Assembly (NCBI RefSeq): GCF_002860865.1
Contig: NZ_PKIE01000003.1
Span: 124,001-188,000, forward strand
Reading direction: 5' to 3'
Length of the DNA: 64,000 nucleotides
From: Streptococcus mitis
GTDB taxonomy: Bacteria > Bacillota > Bacilli > Lactobacillales > Streptococcaceae
The translations under genes were made by a program, and so were the position numbers. Positions within the stretch are counted from its first letter, which is position 1; each line of letters begins with the position of its first letter. Of this stretch, positions 9,498 through 18,068 are shown piece by piece. Under the pieces are notes generated by a model, which worked only from the letters and a program-made list of their open reading frames with translations, searched no databases and was not told the DNA's origin.

Positions 9498-12400
9498 ATG
9501 GCATTAAGTAAAGAAGAAGCCAAAAGATTATCTATTATTTCTGTTGCAGAGCAACTAGGCATAGAGTTAAAGCGTACAGGAAGCTATAGTTATACCTGGA
9601 CAGAGCACGATTCATTTGTAATCGATACAAGGAAAAATGAATTTCACTGGAATTCAAGAACTGAATTTGGAGATGTCATTCAGTTAGTTCAAACCATACG
9701 AGGTGTTTCTTACAAGGAAGCGATGTATTTTTTAGAAACTGGAGAATTTAAGGAAGTCGATGTAGAAGCTCAGACGGCCCCAAAAGAGCCTTTTAGCTAT
9801 TACCTGGAAAGATATGAGCGTCAGGATTTCAGCGCCTCTAGAAGCTATTTGAAGGCAGAGAGAGACCTTTCAGATGATACGATTAACTTCTTTATTAGCC
9901 AAGGGAGTATAGCGGAAGCAATCCGAAAAAAGGGAGACTATTTTGAGCCTGTGATTGTCTTTAAGTATAAGGACAACACAGGCTTTTTAGCTGGAGCGAG
10001 CCTTCAGGGAATAGTAGAGAATCGGGAGCACTATCCTGAACGTGGACGCCTAAAACAAATTATGAGAAATTCAGACGGACAACTAGGCTTTTCAATTGAT
10101 ATTGGCACCCCAAAACATTTGGTCTTTGCGGAAGCTCCAATCGATCTAATGAGCTACTATGAGCTTCATAAAGATAGGCTTCGGGATGTCCGCTTAGTAG
10201 CTATGGATGGAGTAAAAGAAGGAATCATTAGTAGACGGTTTATGGAATTGTATGCAGAGATAAATGATAAATCCTATCAAGTCAATCAGAATACTGGGAA
10301 AGCTCTAGAAGTAGTCGCTAGAACAACGAACTATTTTAAAGATGGTCAGCATCAGGATATGATTATCTTGGCTGTAGATAATGATATGGCTGGCCATAAA
10401 TTTATAACTAGTCTGCAGGAAAAGGGGATTCCAGTACAGATTGCGATTCCCCCTATCCTTCAGAGAGACCAGGAGAAGGAAGATTGGAATGACTTTCTGA
10501 AGGGAGGGAATAACACTCCTAAAGAGTTAGCACATGTTTATACAGTAGACGAAAAGTCCTGGCATTATCAGGGCTTTTTTGAGAAGGAACTAGCTCTTGC
10601 AAAAGCGCAAGAGCTAACTACACAGGATGTAAAAGCCTTTGTGTCAGATAGGCAATTGACAAAGGAAGAAGTCCGTCAAGAATATCAAACAATTATTAAT
10701 CAAGAGAGAGGAAGAAAAAATAGTATGTCGGAATCGTACGAGAATGAAACTAAGTATGAAGCAGAGGATGTACCAAGTAGTCCAAAAAAAGATGACGGAT
10801 TCGTTATTCAACCAGAAGCACAGGATATAATTGATTCTGGAGAGATCAAACAATGGGCTAAACATCCAAATATCTACTTTGTAAAAGGGCTACGTCAAGT
10901 AGCTTTAGAACTGACAGAAGAAGGAAAATTTGAACAATCATCTCAATATCTCCCTAATACGAAGGAGGAAAGAGAGGTGGTAAACAAGTTACTGTCTAAA
11001 CAAAAAGATCAAGGTGAACTAGTCCTAGAAGATGATCAGAGTTCTGTATTGAACATAGACACTAGTAATTTATCTCCCGAAGATGCGGAATGGCTAAAGA
11101 AAAACTGGAATAATATTAGCTTCTCAGTAGAACCTAAAAAACAGATGGTCATCGATGGAGATAAAACGGTAATCTTTGAAAAGCCTTCTGATCCGGTTGG
11201 AGATACTTATGAAGCGCAAGAAGAAAATCAGAGCACAGAAAAAGCTCTTGAGACTTCTCAAGAGCAAAGTATGAATTCAGAGTATCAAAAAAATGAGAGG
11301 ACCAATGGTAGTCAGGGGTCTTTACAGCCCAAGGCTGAAGGCAGTCCCACACCCGTACCAGAAGTTGGTACCTTTGAACGCTCTGTTACCAGTCGCCCTA
11401 CGTTATCCTCTCATTTATTATATTTTAGCATAAACGAAGAGTTTCAGTCAAGTAATGATGGTCATTATCATTCTATTTCCTCGAATGAATTAGCTAAATT
11501 GAATCGTACAATTCGTAGTCAAACTATTCAGAATGCAGCGCAGTATTATTTGGATGAATTGGCTAACTCTAAGATTTATTATGTCACTCCTGATAAGACT
11601 GTACAAGTAAATTTTGAAGAGAAGCACTTCATGCACTTAACAGGGATTAAGCCACTTGCACCAGGGCAGACACCTGAAAAAACTTTACGTGATTTTGCAG
11701 AGGGAAACGGGCACTTTGATAATATTCTTTTGGCTAACAATGATGCAGCTTTTGACAAAATCAACGTCCTGTCAGATCTTTCAGTCGCAACAGAAAGTAC
11801 ATCTTTCTATTTTGATGATTTAACTAATCTTAGACGATATAATGGGCGCTTTGACAGCCTTATAAAGTCTGATGATAAAGATATTATTTTACTGTTTAAA
11901 GAGTTGGAAGAAGAAAATTATATTCCAGTATCAGTATTTCAATCCAGAGCAAAACTGGGCAAGGAACTGGAGAAGGCAGATAAAACTCCTATTCTTGCTG
12001 TATTCCGTGAACGTAATGGGCACATTGAACAGCTATCAATCAATGAGGACTATATTAAGGATGGGGGCAAAGAATTGCAATCCATTATGAAAAACGGCTT
12101 GTTTGAGGCAATTCAACTAAATGAGATTGACAAAAATAACTACAATGTCCGCCTTCAATGGGCTGAGGATCGCCCAGGTGGCCCGAAATTACCGTTTAAA
12201 GAGACAGAGCTGATATCTTATCAAGATTTTGCTAGAGAGCTTTACAAGGCCAATCAGAGCTTCTATCAGCTATATCAGGAAGAGCTAAAACAAGTGACTG
12301 GTGGTCATCCAGAAGCCTATATATCTCCAACTAAGATCCAGTTTAGTATCTACGCTCCCGATGGTGAACTGATTCAGGATAGCATCCGTTACAATATTGG

Positions 12401-14132
12401 TGAGGAGATTAATCCAATCGCTCATGAAGAAAGACTTGGTACACGAGAGATGAGAGAGAATCCAGAGCTGATGAAGATAGATAGGGCATTATTCAATCAA
12501 TATCATCTGGAGAGATTGGCGAGCGAACTAGATATTTCTCAGTTCAGTTACGCTTTGGAAGATACTCCTTATGCAGATCAACTTTTATCCCAAGTACCTT
12601 ATGGAGTGTTAGAAAACAGCCCGATTGGTTTTTCGGATAGTAGTCATGACAGTCGTCTAGGATTTATTTCTTTTGATGGAATGGATAGTGTTGAGATCGA
12701 AAATTTATCTGCTTGGTTTGAGAAGTTGGGAGTTAGAGATTCGCCTCAAGAACAAATAGCTCTTGTAGAAAAATGGCAGAAAGAAATTAAAGAATTATCG
12801 GAAAAAGTTGAACAAACCATTGTCAACATTCGAGATGAATTTGAAAAGACACCAGTCAAGAATTCGCAAAATACACTAGATAATCCATACGAAAAAATTT
12901 ATCAGTATAACCGAAAAGACGAGAGGGATCGTGATTTGGATGGTGATGGTATTTCTAATTCCGATGAGATGTTGCAAGGAACAGATCCATACAATGGTGC
13001 TTCTAACCTTCATAAAAAACAGGAAGATAGAGAAAGAATGATAGATGCTGAAGCTGAAATTGGAGCTATTATAACCGATGCAATTGCTACTAAAACTTCA
13101 GAACAAACCATTTCCCAGTTAGTCGCAAATAAAGATACAAAAGCTTTAGCTGAACACTTGAAAGAGGGAATGAAGAACTATTTAGATTCAGAACAGTTTA
13201 AATCGTTTTTGGATACGATGAGTAAGTTTCACAACTACTCACTCAACAATATTCATTTGCTGAAGATGCAAAATCCTAATGTTTCCCAAGTTGCTAGTTT
13301 CAATAAATGGAAAACAGATTTTGACAGAACAGTTAAAAAGGGTTCAAAAGCTCTGAAGATTTGGGTTCCGTATCAAGTGAAAACCAGCATTCCTGTTCAT
13401 CAAAAGGAGTTAGATTTTACTCCAGCTGAAAATGAAATGGAACAGAAGGAAATCATCGTTACTCGATTCAAGTTAGGGAATGTCTTTGATGTATCTCAAA
13501 CAGAAGGAAAAGAATTGCCAAAAGCAATTAATGAATTAACTGGAGATGTTAAAGATTATGAAGATTTGTACCGAGCAGCCAAAGCTGTTTCAATGGATAA
13601 TCAGGTTCCTATCAGTTTTGAAGAAATTAAAAGAGAGAGCACAAATGGTTATTACTCTCCAGATGAAAATCGAATTGTTATTTCAAAAGGATTAAAGGGT
13701 CAAGAACAGATTTTAAAAACCATTTTTCATGAAATGGCTCATGCAGATTTACATAGAGGAAGCAATGCCCAATATGGGGACGACCAATATCGTAAGCAAG
13801 AATTACAAGCTGAAAGTGTCGCTTATGTCGTGGCTAATCATTTTGGTTTTGATACGAGTAGTTATAGTTTTGGATATTTGGCTATTTGGGCGAAGGATAA
13901 AAATGGTTTTGAAGATATGGTAGAACAACTGCAGGTTGTTCAGAAAGAAGCAAAAAGTTTGATTGATCGGATGGATGCTAAGTTAGAATTAGTGAAAAAT
14001 AAAACTCTGACGAAAGATAAGTTTGCTGATAAACTCCAACAGGCAAAAGAAAAATCTGAGCAGTTGGGGAATCAAAAGGCGGAGGCTGTAAAGCAGGTGG
14101 AAGAAAAAAAGTCCCTGAGCAACCCTCAATAA
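9498..14132 (+). CDS. Large multidomain ICE protein: DUF3991/TOPRIM primase-like, PBECR4-like, ArdC-like with HExxH
   Basis: 1544 residues. In order: an N-terminal CHC2/DUF3991-like region (about 1-190); a TOPRIM-like region (about 205-320) with FAEAPIDLMS and LAVDNDMAGH; a Glu-rich linker; a region around 640-870 containing FMHLTGI that resembles PBECR4-type nuclease-fold domains; an LPD25-like module (about 877-980); a short DLDGDGISNSDE segment (about 1146-1166) of EF-hand/thrombospondin type; an ArdC-N-like region (about 1233-1300); and a HEMAH zinc-binding motif (about 1411-1415). Known relatives act early in the recipient: primase-like domains can prime second-strand synthesis, and ArdC-type modules bind single-stranded DNA and protect against restriction. 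TOPRIM and HExxH are visible; the PBECR4 and LPD25 calls are from pattern memory and less sure. Confidence 0.8.
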   Translation: MALSKEEAKRLSIISVAEQLGIELKRTGSYSYTWTEHDSFVIDTRKNEFHWNSRTEFGDVIQLVQTIRGVSYKEAMYFLETGEFKEVDVEAQTAPKEPFSYYLERYERQDFSASRSYLKAERDLSDDTINFFISQGSIAEAIRKKGDYFEPVIVFKYKDNTGFLAGASLQGIVENREHYPERGRLKQIMRNSDGQLGFSIDIGTPKHLVFAEAPIDLMSYYELHKDRLRDVRLVAMDGVKEGIISRRFMELYAEINDKSYQVNQNTGKALEVVARTTNYFKDGQHQDMIILAVDNDMAGHKFITSLQEKGIPVQIAIPPILQRDQEKEDWNDFLKGGNNTPKELAHVYTVDEKSWHYQGFFEKELALAKAQELTTQDVKAFVSDRQLTKEEVRQEYQTIINQERGRKNSMSESYENETKYEAEDVPSSPKKDDGFVIQPEAQDIIDSGEIKQWAKHPNIYFVKGLRQVALELTEEGKFEQSSQYLPNTKEEREVVNKLLSKQKDQGELVLEDDQSSVLNIDTSNLSPEDAEWLKKNWNNISFSVEPKKQMVIDGDKTVIFEKPSDPVGDTYEAQEENQSTEKALETSQEQSMNSEYQKNERTNGSQGSLQPKAEGSPTPVPEVGTFERSVTSRPTLSSHLLYFSINEEFQSSNDGHYHSISSNELAKLNRTIRSQTIQNAAQYYLDELANSKIYYVTPDKTVQVNFEEKHFMHLTGIKPLAPGQTPEKTLRDFAEGNGHFDNILLANNDAAFDKINVLSDLSVATESTSFYFDDLTNLRRYNGRFDSLIKSDDKDIILLFKELEEENYIPVSVFQSRAKLGKELEKADKTPILAVFRERNGHIEQLSINEDYIKDGGKELQSIMKNGLFEAIQLNEIDKNNYNVRLQWAEDRPGGPKLPFKETELISYQDFARELYKANQSFYQLYQEELKQVTGGHPEAYISPTKIQFSIYAPDGELIQDSIRYNIGEEINPIAHEERLGTREMRENPELMKIDRALFNQYHLERLASELDISQFSYALEDTPYADQLLSQVPYGVLENSPIGFSDSSHDSRLGFISFDGMDSVEIENLSAWFEKLGVRDSPQEQIALVEKWQKEIKELSEKVEQTIVNIRDEFEKTPVKNSQNTLDNPYEKIYQYNRKDERDRDLDGDGISNSDEMLQGTDPYNGASNLHKKQEDRERMIDAEAEIGAIITDAIATKTSEQTISQLVANKDTKALAEHLKEGMKNYLDSEQFKSFLDTMSKFHNYSLNNIHLLKMQNPNVSQVASFNKWKTDFDRTVKKGSKALKIWVPYQVKTSIPVHQKELDFTPAENEMEQKEIIVTRFKLGNVFDVSQTEGKELPKAINELTGDVKDYEDLYRAAKAVSMDNQVPISFEEIKRESTNGYYSPDENRIVISKGLKGQEQILKTIFHEMAHADLHRGSNAQYGDDQYRKQELQAESVAYVVANHFGFDTSSYSFGYLAIWAKDKNGFEDMVEQLQVVQKEAKSLIDRMDAKLELVKNKTLTKDKFADKLQQAKEKSEQLGNQKAEAVKQVEEKKSLSNPQ

Positions 14133-14180
14133 TGGAGGCATTAGTCCGTAGGAATAAAAACAAAAAAGGAGAAACGGAAG

Positions 14181-14489
14181 ATGATTGAACATCTAAAACA
14201 AGAAACTTTTGATCTTTTAATGGAGATATTTTTTGAGGATGAGGCTACAGATTCGCCAAAAGTGAATGAAGTTAACCAGCACATTTCACGTAAGGAATGT
14301 CTTTACATTCTTCGTAGAGATATGCGAATTAAAACAAACTATAAGCTAGAAGAAGTAGAAATGTATCCCATTGCACTTAAAGAAATTGAAGGGATGAGTG
14401 ATGAACGATTTGAACAACTAAAAGACGAAATTCTTAAAATGGAGATGGTTGATACAATGGAGTTTCTACTGGAAGACTTAAAAATTTAG
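14181..14489 (+). CDS. Small acidic ICE protein, unknown function
   Basis: 102 residues, no membrane segment, acidic helical composition (MIEHLKQETFDLLMEIFFED). AAAAGGAGAAACGGAAG precedes the ATG. It is the last gene before the hairpin-rich probable oriT, so it is either the tail of the primase-like operon or a regulator of transfer. No family recognised. Confidence 0.6.
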   Translation: MIEHLKQETFDLLMEIFFEDEATDSPKVNEVNQHISRKECLYILRRDMRIKTNYKLEEVEMYPIALKEIEGMSDERFEQLKDEILKMEMVDTMEFLLEDLKI

Positions 14490-14709
14490 TCAAACTTCTC
14501 CCTCGTGATAGGATAACATTCCTACTTGCAGGGATTAGGGGATTGGGGATTTCCCCAAAGATTTAAAAAGTCAAGAATAGTCAGGGACAACACCCTGACT
14601 AACTTTGACCTTTTTAAAAACAGCATTTGGGTACCCAAGTGCTATGCTTGCCAGAAGAAAAGGGGCTTAGCCCCTCAGTCAAAAAATACTAGAATAAAGG
14701 TGATGATTT
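14490..14709 (+). other. oriT: Probable origin of transfer (oriT), hairpin cluster
   Basis: A 220-bp non-coding stretch immediately upstream of mobC and the relaxase, the usual oriT position. It contains four inverted repeats: 7 bp arms at 14543-14558 (TTGGGGA/TCCCCAA), 8 bp arms at 14579-14600 (AGTCAGGG/CCCTGACT), a 22-bp near-perfect palindrome at 14622-14643 centred on GGGTACCC, and AGGGGCT/AGCCCCT at 14661-14675. CTATGCTTGCC at 14642-14652, between the last two hairpins, resembles P-type nic cores such as CTATCCTGCCC. The nick position is inference. Confidence 0.65.
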
Positions 14710-15078
14710 TTGAAAAATGGAGAAAAACGAAAACGAATGATTCAGAAAAAAATTCGTTTGACGGAAGAAGAGGCACGGTTTATTTCAACTAAAGTTGCAG
14801 AATCTGGAATGACAAATTTTAATGCCTTTGCCCGAATTATGTTGATTATGGGCGAGGTCAAAATCTTAAATTTTGAAGAATTGAGAGAACTGCGTAAGGA
14901 AATAAATCGGATAGGGGGCAATATTAATCAGGTCGCAAAAAAGGTAAACGAAGATGATCAAGCTAGTCTCAATGAATTGAGTCAGATTCTTGAATTGCAA
15001 AAACATTTGAAAGATACAGTCAGCCAGTTTATCCAAAAACAAGAAAATCAAACAAAGGAACAAGAGAGATGGTTGTAA
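14710..15078 (+). CDS. mobC: MobC-type relaxosome accessory protein
   Basis: 122 residues from a TTG start at 14710, chosen because AAAGGTGAT ends 5 bp upstream. The N-terminal half (KKIRLTEEEARFISTKVAES) looks like a ribbon-helix-helix DNA-binding region; the C-terminal half carries the MobC signature IGGNINQVAKKVNE. MobC proteins bind oriT and help the relaxase open the nic region. The gene overlaps the relaxase start by 10 bp, a standard coupling of the pair, and lies directly downstream of the probable oriT. Confidence 0.9.
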   Translation: MKNGEKRKRMIQKKIRLTEEEARFISTKVAESGMTNFNAFARIMLIMGEVKILNFEELRELRKEINRIGGNINQVAKKVNEDDQASLNELSQILELQKHLKDTVSQFIQKQENQTKEQERWL

Positions 15079-16742
15079 CAAAAGTTCTTCAGATAAAAGG
15101 AGTGGCATCTCTAGGAAGATCTACAAAATATATTGAGGACGAAGCAAAGACGGTCGAAATGACAGACCTAAAAAGTCTGACAAATGCATTGCGCTATATT
15201 GAGAATCCCTCAAAAACAAGTTTACTGGAGAATGATGAAGTAGAGTTTCCAGCAGTAGTTAAAGATGGTCGAGTAGTCAAGCAACTTGTATCTACTTATG
15301 GAATTACAGATGCGAGTACAGCGACAGAAGAATTTCTTTTGACAAAAAAGAATGCGGCTCAACGATCAGGGACAAAAGAGCTATCGGATATTCAAAATCC
15401 GAATCGAGTGTTGGCTCATCACATCATCCAATCATTTTCTCCTGAAGATGATTTGACTCCACAAGAAATTCATGAGATTGGTCGTAAAACAATTTTAGAA
15501 TTAACTGGTGGACAACATGAATTTGTCATAGCGACTCACATGGATAAAGGACACATTCATAATCACATTATTTTTAATTCTACTAATTCTGTTACTTTAA
15601 AAAAGTTTCGATGGCAAAAAGGAACGAAAAAAAGTTTAGAGAATATTTCAGATAAGTATGCTGACCTAGCTGGAGCTAAAATTCTCAAAGAGAGATTATG
15701 GACTAATCGAAAAACGTATCATGCTTACCGAAAGAAAAATTCATTTCGTTATGAAATTAAATCTCGTTTAGATTTCCTTTTAAAACATTCAAGCTCCTTA
15801 GAAGATTTCAAGTCTAAGGCACGAGCTTTAAATCTGATAGTTGATACTTCAGGAAAGGAAATCAAGTATCGTCTAACTGATCAAGATCAAACCAGAAATG
15901 TTCGAGATCGCACGTTATCAAAAAAAGGAAATTATTCTTTAGAGAAAATTTCTGAGAGAGTAGTTGCCAACGAGGTGACTTTTTCTGTCGATGAAATAAA
16001 ATCCGAATATGAAAAGATGGTAGCAGAACGAGAAGATGATTTTGAAATGAGAATCACAGTTGAAGAATGGCAGGTGATGGAAGAAACGAAAAATGGAATC
16101 TATCTTGAAATGGAATTTGGGATTAGAAATAAGGGAACCATTCTTATACCTGCTCATCAGATTGAAAAAGCAGAAGATGGCTCTTATGAAATTTTTATTA
16201 GGAAAAACGATTTCTACTATTTTGTTAATCCTGAACACGCTGATAAGAATCGGTATATGAAGGGAGAAACAGTCGCTTCCCAGTTGTCGTATGATAATGG
16301 AGAAATGATTGTACGGAAAAATCCGAAAATTTCCAGTTTGGATCAGCTTGTTCGTGAATATAATTATCTATCTGCTCATGGAGTGACAGAAGGACAGCAA
16401 TTTGATGAATTGTTAAATCGTTTTGAAGAGGAACTGGAAGAAGTAGATAACTTGCTTGATAAATTAGATCAACGATTGGGTGAGCTTAATAAAATTCAGT
16501 CTGCATTTCTTGCATTGGAGTCAAGTGATCCTCGGGAATCGAAGTTAGCTATTTCTATTCTGAAAGATCTGAGAGTAGATCCTAGCACTCGAAAATCTGA
16601 AATCGATAAACTTGTTAAGGAGGCGACCTTTGAGCGCCAGGCTTTGTATCAACGAGTAGAAACAATTACAAAAGATTATAAGTTACATCAAGACATTGAG
16701 AAAAATGTGGAACAGCGTAAGGAAATAGAAACTTCATTGTAA
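15069..16742 (+). CDS. MobA/VirD2-type relaxase
   Basis: 557 residues. The relaxase domain fills about residues 1-260: a candidate catalytic Tyr near the N-terminus (RSTKYIEDEA) and the metal-binding motif THMDKGHIHNHIIFNS at about 156-171, the HxDxxHxHNH pattern of P-type relaxases. The C-terminal half is helical and charged, probably for relaxosome contacts. The enzyme cuts one strand at oriT, stays attached to the 5' end and is exported through the coupling protein. It overlaps mobC by 10 bp. The ParA promoter begins about 30 bp after its stop. Confidence 0.93.
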   Translation: MVVTKVLQIKGVASLGRSTKYIEDEAKTVEMTDLKSLTNALRYIENPSKTSLLENDEVEFPAVVKDGRVVKQLVSTYGITDASTATEEFLLTKKNAAQRSGTKELSDIQNPNRVLAHHIIQSFSPEDDLTPQEIHEIGRKTILELTGGQHEFVIATHMDKGHIHNHIIFNSTNSVTLKKFRWQKGTKKSLENISDKYADLAGAKILKERLWTNRKTYHAYRKKNSFRYEIKSRLDFLLKHSSSLEDFKSKARALNLIVDTSGKEIKYRLTDQDQTRNVRDRTLSKKGNYSLEKISERVVANEVTFSVDEIKSEYEKMVAEREDDFEMRITVEEWQVMEETKNGIYLEMEFGIRNKGTILIPAHQIEKAEDGSYEIFIRKNDFYYFVNPEHADKNRYMKGETVASQLSYDNGEMIVRKNPKISSLDQLVREYNYLSAHGVTEGQQFDELLNRFEEELEEVDNLLDKLDQRLGELNKIQSAFLALESSDPRESKLAISILKDLRVDPSTRKSEIDKLVKEATFERQALYQRVETITKDYKLHQDIEKNVEQRKEIETSL

Positions 16743-16748
16743 CAAAAA

Positions 16749-16802
16749 TAATTATAAACATAATTATAAACATGTTGACAAATATAATTATAATGGTATA
16801 AT
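16749..16802 (+). promoter_or_regulatory. parA promoter embedded in AT-rich palindromic repeats
   Basis: TTGACA (16775-16780), a 16-bp spacer and TATAAT (16797-16802) form a near-consensus promoter. The 20-mer TAATTATAAACATAATTATA lies at 16749-16768, and the exact palindrome TATAATTATA (16783-16792) sits inside the promoter spacer. The same 20-mer recurs downstream of the small partner gene. A DNA-binding partition protein bound here would repress the promoter. Confidence 0.7.
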
Positions 16803-16832
16803 AGAAATATAGAAAAAGGATGGAGAAATAGA

Positions 16833-17639
16833 ATGAAGATTATCACATTTGCCGCTATCAAAGGCGGTGTTGGAAAAACAACTTTGACATTTAATTATGG
16901 AGAATGGTTGGCTCGCAAAGGTCATAAAGTTCTCTTTATAGATTTAGATCATCAGTGTAATTTGACTCAGTGCTACAATATTTACGAAAGCAAGAATACG
17001 ATTGCGAATGCCTTCAAAGGAGGTGACGTGGATATTAAGCAAGTCAAGGAAAATATCAGTCTAATTCCAGGATCGGTTCAACTTGACACTGTAGAACGAG
17101 ATCTTGAGAACAGCGATAAGAAAAATATGCTACTTTATCTTTGGCTAGAGGATAACTACGAAAAGCAGAAGTTGGATCAGTTTGACTATATCTTGATTGA
17201 TTGTAGACCAGATTTTGCGACAGCTACTAAAAATGCTGTTGCGGTCAGTCACGCTATTATTAGTCCATTGACTCCTTCAGAGTTTGGTTATAATGCCAAA
17301 TTCAATCTATCAACTCGGTTAGAAGCATTCAGAAAGGATGTAATTGACTATCGTACAAGAGAATCATACATTACTGCTGAGTTATATTTCTTAGCAAATA
17401 TGATTCGACCAAACTACGGATCATCGAGAGAATTACTGGAAGCCCTGGGACTTGAAGCCAAAGAAAAGGGAACAGATAACCTTCTAGGAATTGTACCAGC
17501 AAAAGAGTTATTCAATCATTCCACGATTGATAAGATCTCTATTGCAGATATGGAGGAGAATCCTGAACTTTATCAAAAACACAAAAAGTTTTTCACTGAG
17601 CTGGAGCAGACTTTTTCAAAAATTTATGATACAATATAA
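16833..17639 (+). CDS. parA: ParA/Soj-type partition ATPase
   Basis: 268 residues. The deviant Walker A motif KGGVGKTT is at about residues 11-18, and DYILIDCRPDF contains the later conserved Asp. No N-terminal helix-turn-helix is present, so this is a short ParA. In plasmids and plasmid-like ICEs such ATPases separate copies together with a centromere-binding protein; here that partner is probably the 75-residue protein 52 bp downstream. AAAAAGGATGGAG precedes the ATG. The stop codon lies inside another copy of TATAATTATA (17635-17644). Confidence 0.92.
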   Translation: MKIITFAAIKGGVGKTTLTFNYGEWLARKGHKVLFIDLDHQCNLTQCYNIYESKNTIANAFKGGDVDIKQVKENISLIPGSVQLDTVERDLENSDKKNMLLYLWLEDNYEKQKLDQFDYILIDCRPDFATATKNAVAVSHAIISPLTPSEFGYNAKFNLSTRLEAFRKDVIDYRTRESYITAELYFLANMIRPNYGSSRELLEALGLEAKEKGTDNLLGIVPAKELFNHSTIDKISIADMEENPELYQKHKKFFTELEQTFSKIYDTI

Positions 17640-17679
17640 TTATATTTATAAATACAAATACAATTATAAATATAATTAG
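17635..17679. repeat. Second AT-rich palindromic cluster
   Basis: TATAATTATA (17635-17644) overlaps the parA stop and is followed by near copies up to 17679. It lies in the gap between parA and its small partner. Confidence 0.6.
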
Positions 17680-17691
17680 AAGGAGATTGTT

Positions 17692-17919
17692 ATGGCATTC
17701 ACACCAAAAGAAAAAGAGATTTCGCAGATTATCGAAGCAACCCACCAACCTGAGCAGGTTTCAGAGGTAGCCAACTTTGAAAGTTTTGAACGCAAAAAGC
17801 AATTCCAGTTTACTTTGAAACCAAGCAATCGGAAAAAATTAGATGAGATTGCTAAAGCAGCCGGCGCAAAATCTGCATCAGATTACCTTGATAAACTTCT
17901 CGAAAGTTTATCGCTATAA
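17692..17919 (+). CDS. Small ribbon-helix-helix-like partition partner (ParB-like)
   Basis: 75 residues. The N-terminal 35 are polar and probably flexible; the C-terminal half (QFQFTLKPSNRKKLDEIAKA) is a strand followed by two helices, as in ribbon-helix-helix centromere-binding proteins. AAGGAG precedes the ATG. It lies directly after parA and between two clusters of the same AT-rich palindrome, the layout expected for a protein that binds those sites. Binding specificity is inference. Confidence 0.7.
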   Translation: MAFTPKEKEISQIIEATHQPEQVSEVANFESFERKKQFQFTLKPSNRKKLDEIAKAAGAKSASDYLDKLLESLSL

Positions 17920-17950
17920 ATATAATTATAAACATAATTATATTTATAAT
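17915..17950. repeat. Third AT-rich palindromic cluster (centromere-like)
   Basis: TATAATTATA at 17921-17930 and an exact second copy of the 20-mer TAATTATAAACATAATTATA at 17923-17942 close the parA module on its right side. The conservation of a 20-mer at both ends of the module argues for a bound site rather than chance AT richness. Confidence 0.65.
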
Positions 17951-17956
17951 CAAGAA

Positions 17957-17985
17957 ACCTTCCCAATAATAAGGGAAGGCTTTTA
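17957..17985 (+). terminator. Intrinsic terminator of the parA operon
   Basis: CCTTCCC and GGGAAGG flank an 8-nt loop, followed by CTTTTAT. Confidence 0.8.
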
Positions 17986-18008
17986 TCTTTGCTGAAAAAA
18001 ATATTTGA

Positions 18009-18059
18009 ACTCCTGAACTAAAATCTTTATACTTTTTTATTATGATTTTAGTTGGGAGT
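18009..18059 (+). promoter_or_regulatory. Hairpin that hides the transposase ribosome binding site
   Basis: 18009-18025 pairs with 18044-18059 (15 pairs: ACTCC with GGAGT and AACTAAAATC with GATTTTAGTT, one bulge). The right arm contains the GGGAG that serves the TTG start at 18069. IS elements often use such structures so that read-through transcripts cannot express transposase. Confidence 0.6.
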
Positions 18060-18068
18060 GTTTTTATT

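Noticed and set aside
14526..14792. 88-codon open frame across the probable oriT
   Set aside because: No ribosome binding site, contains the hairpins and overlaps mobC in another frame.
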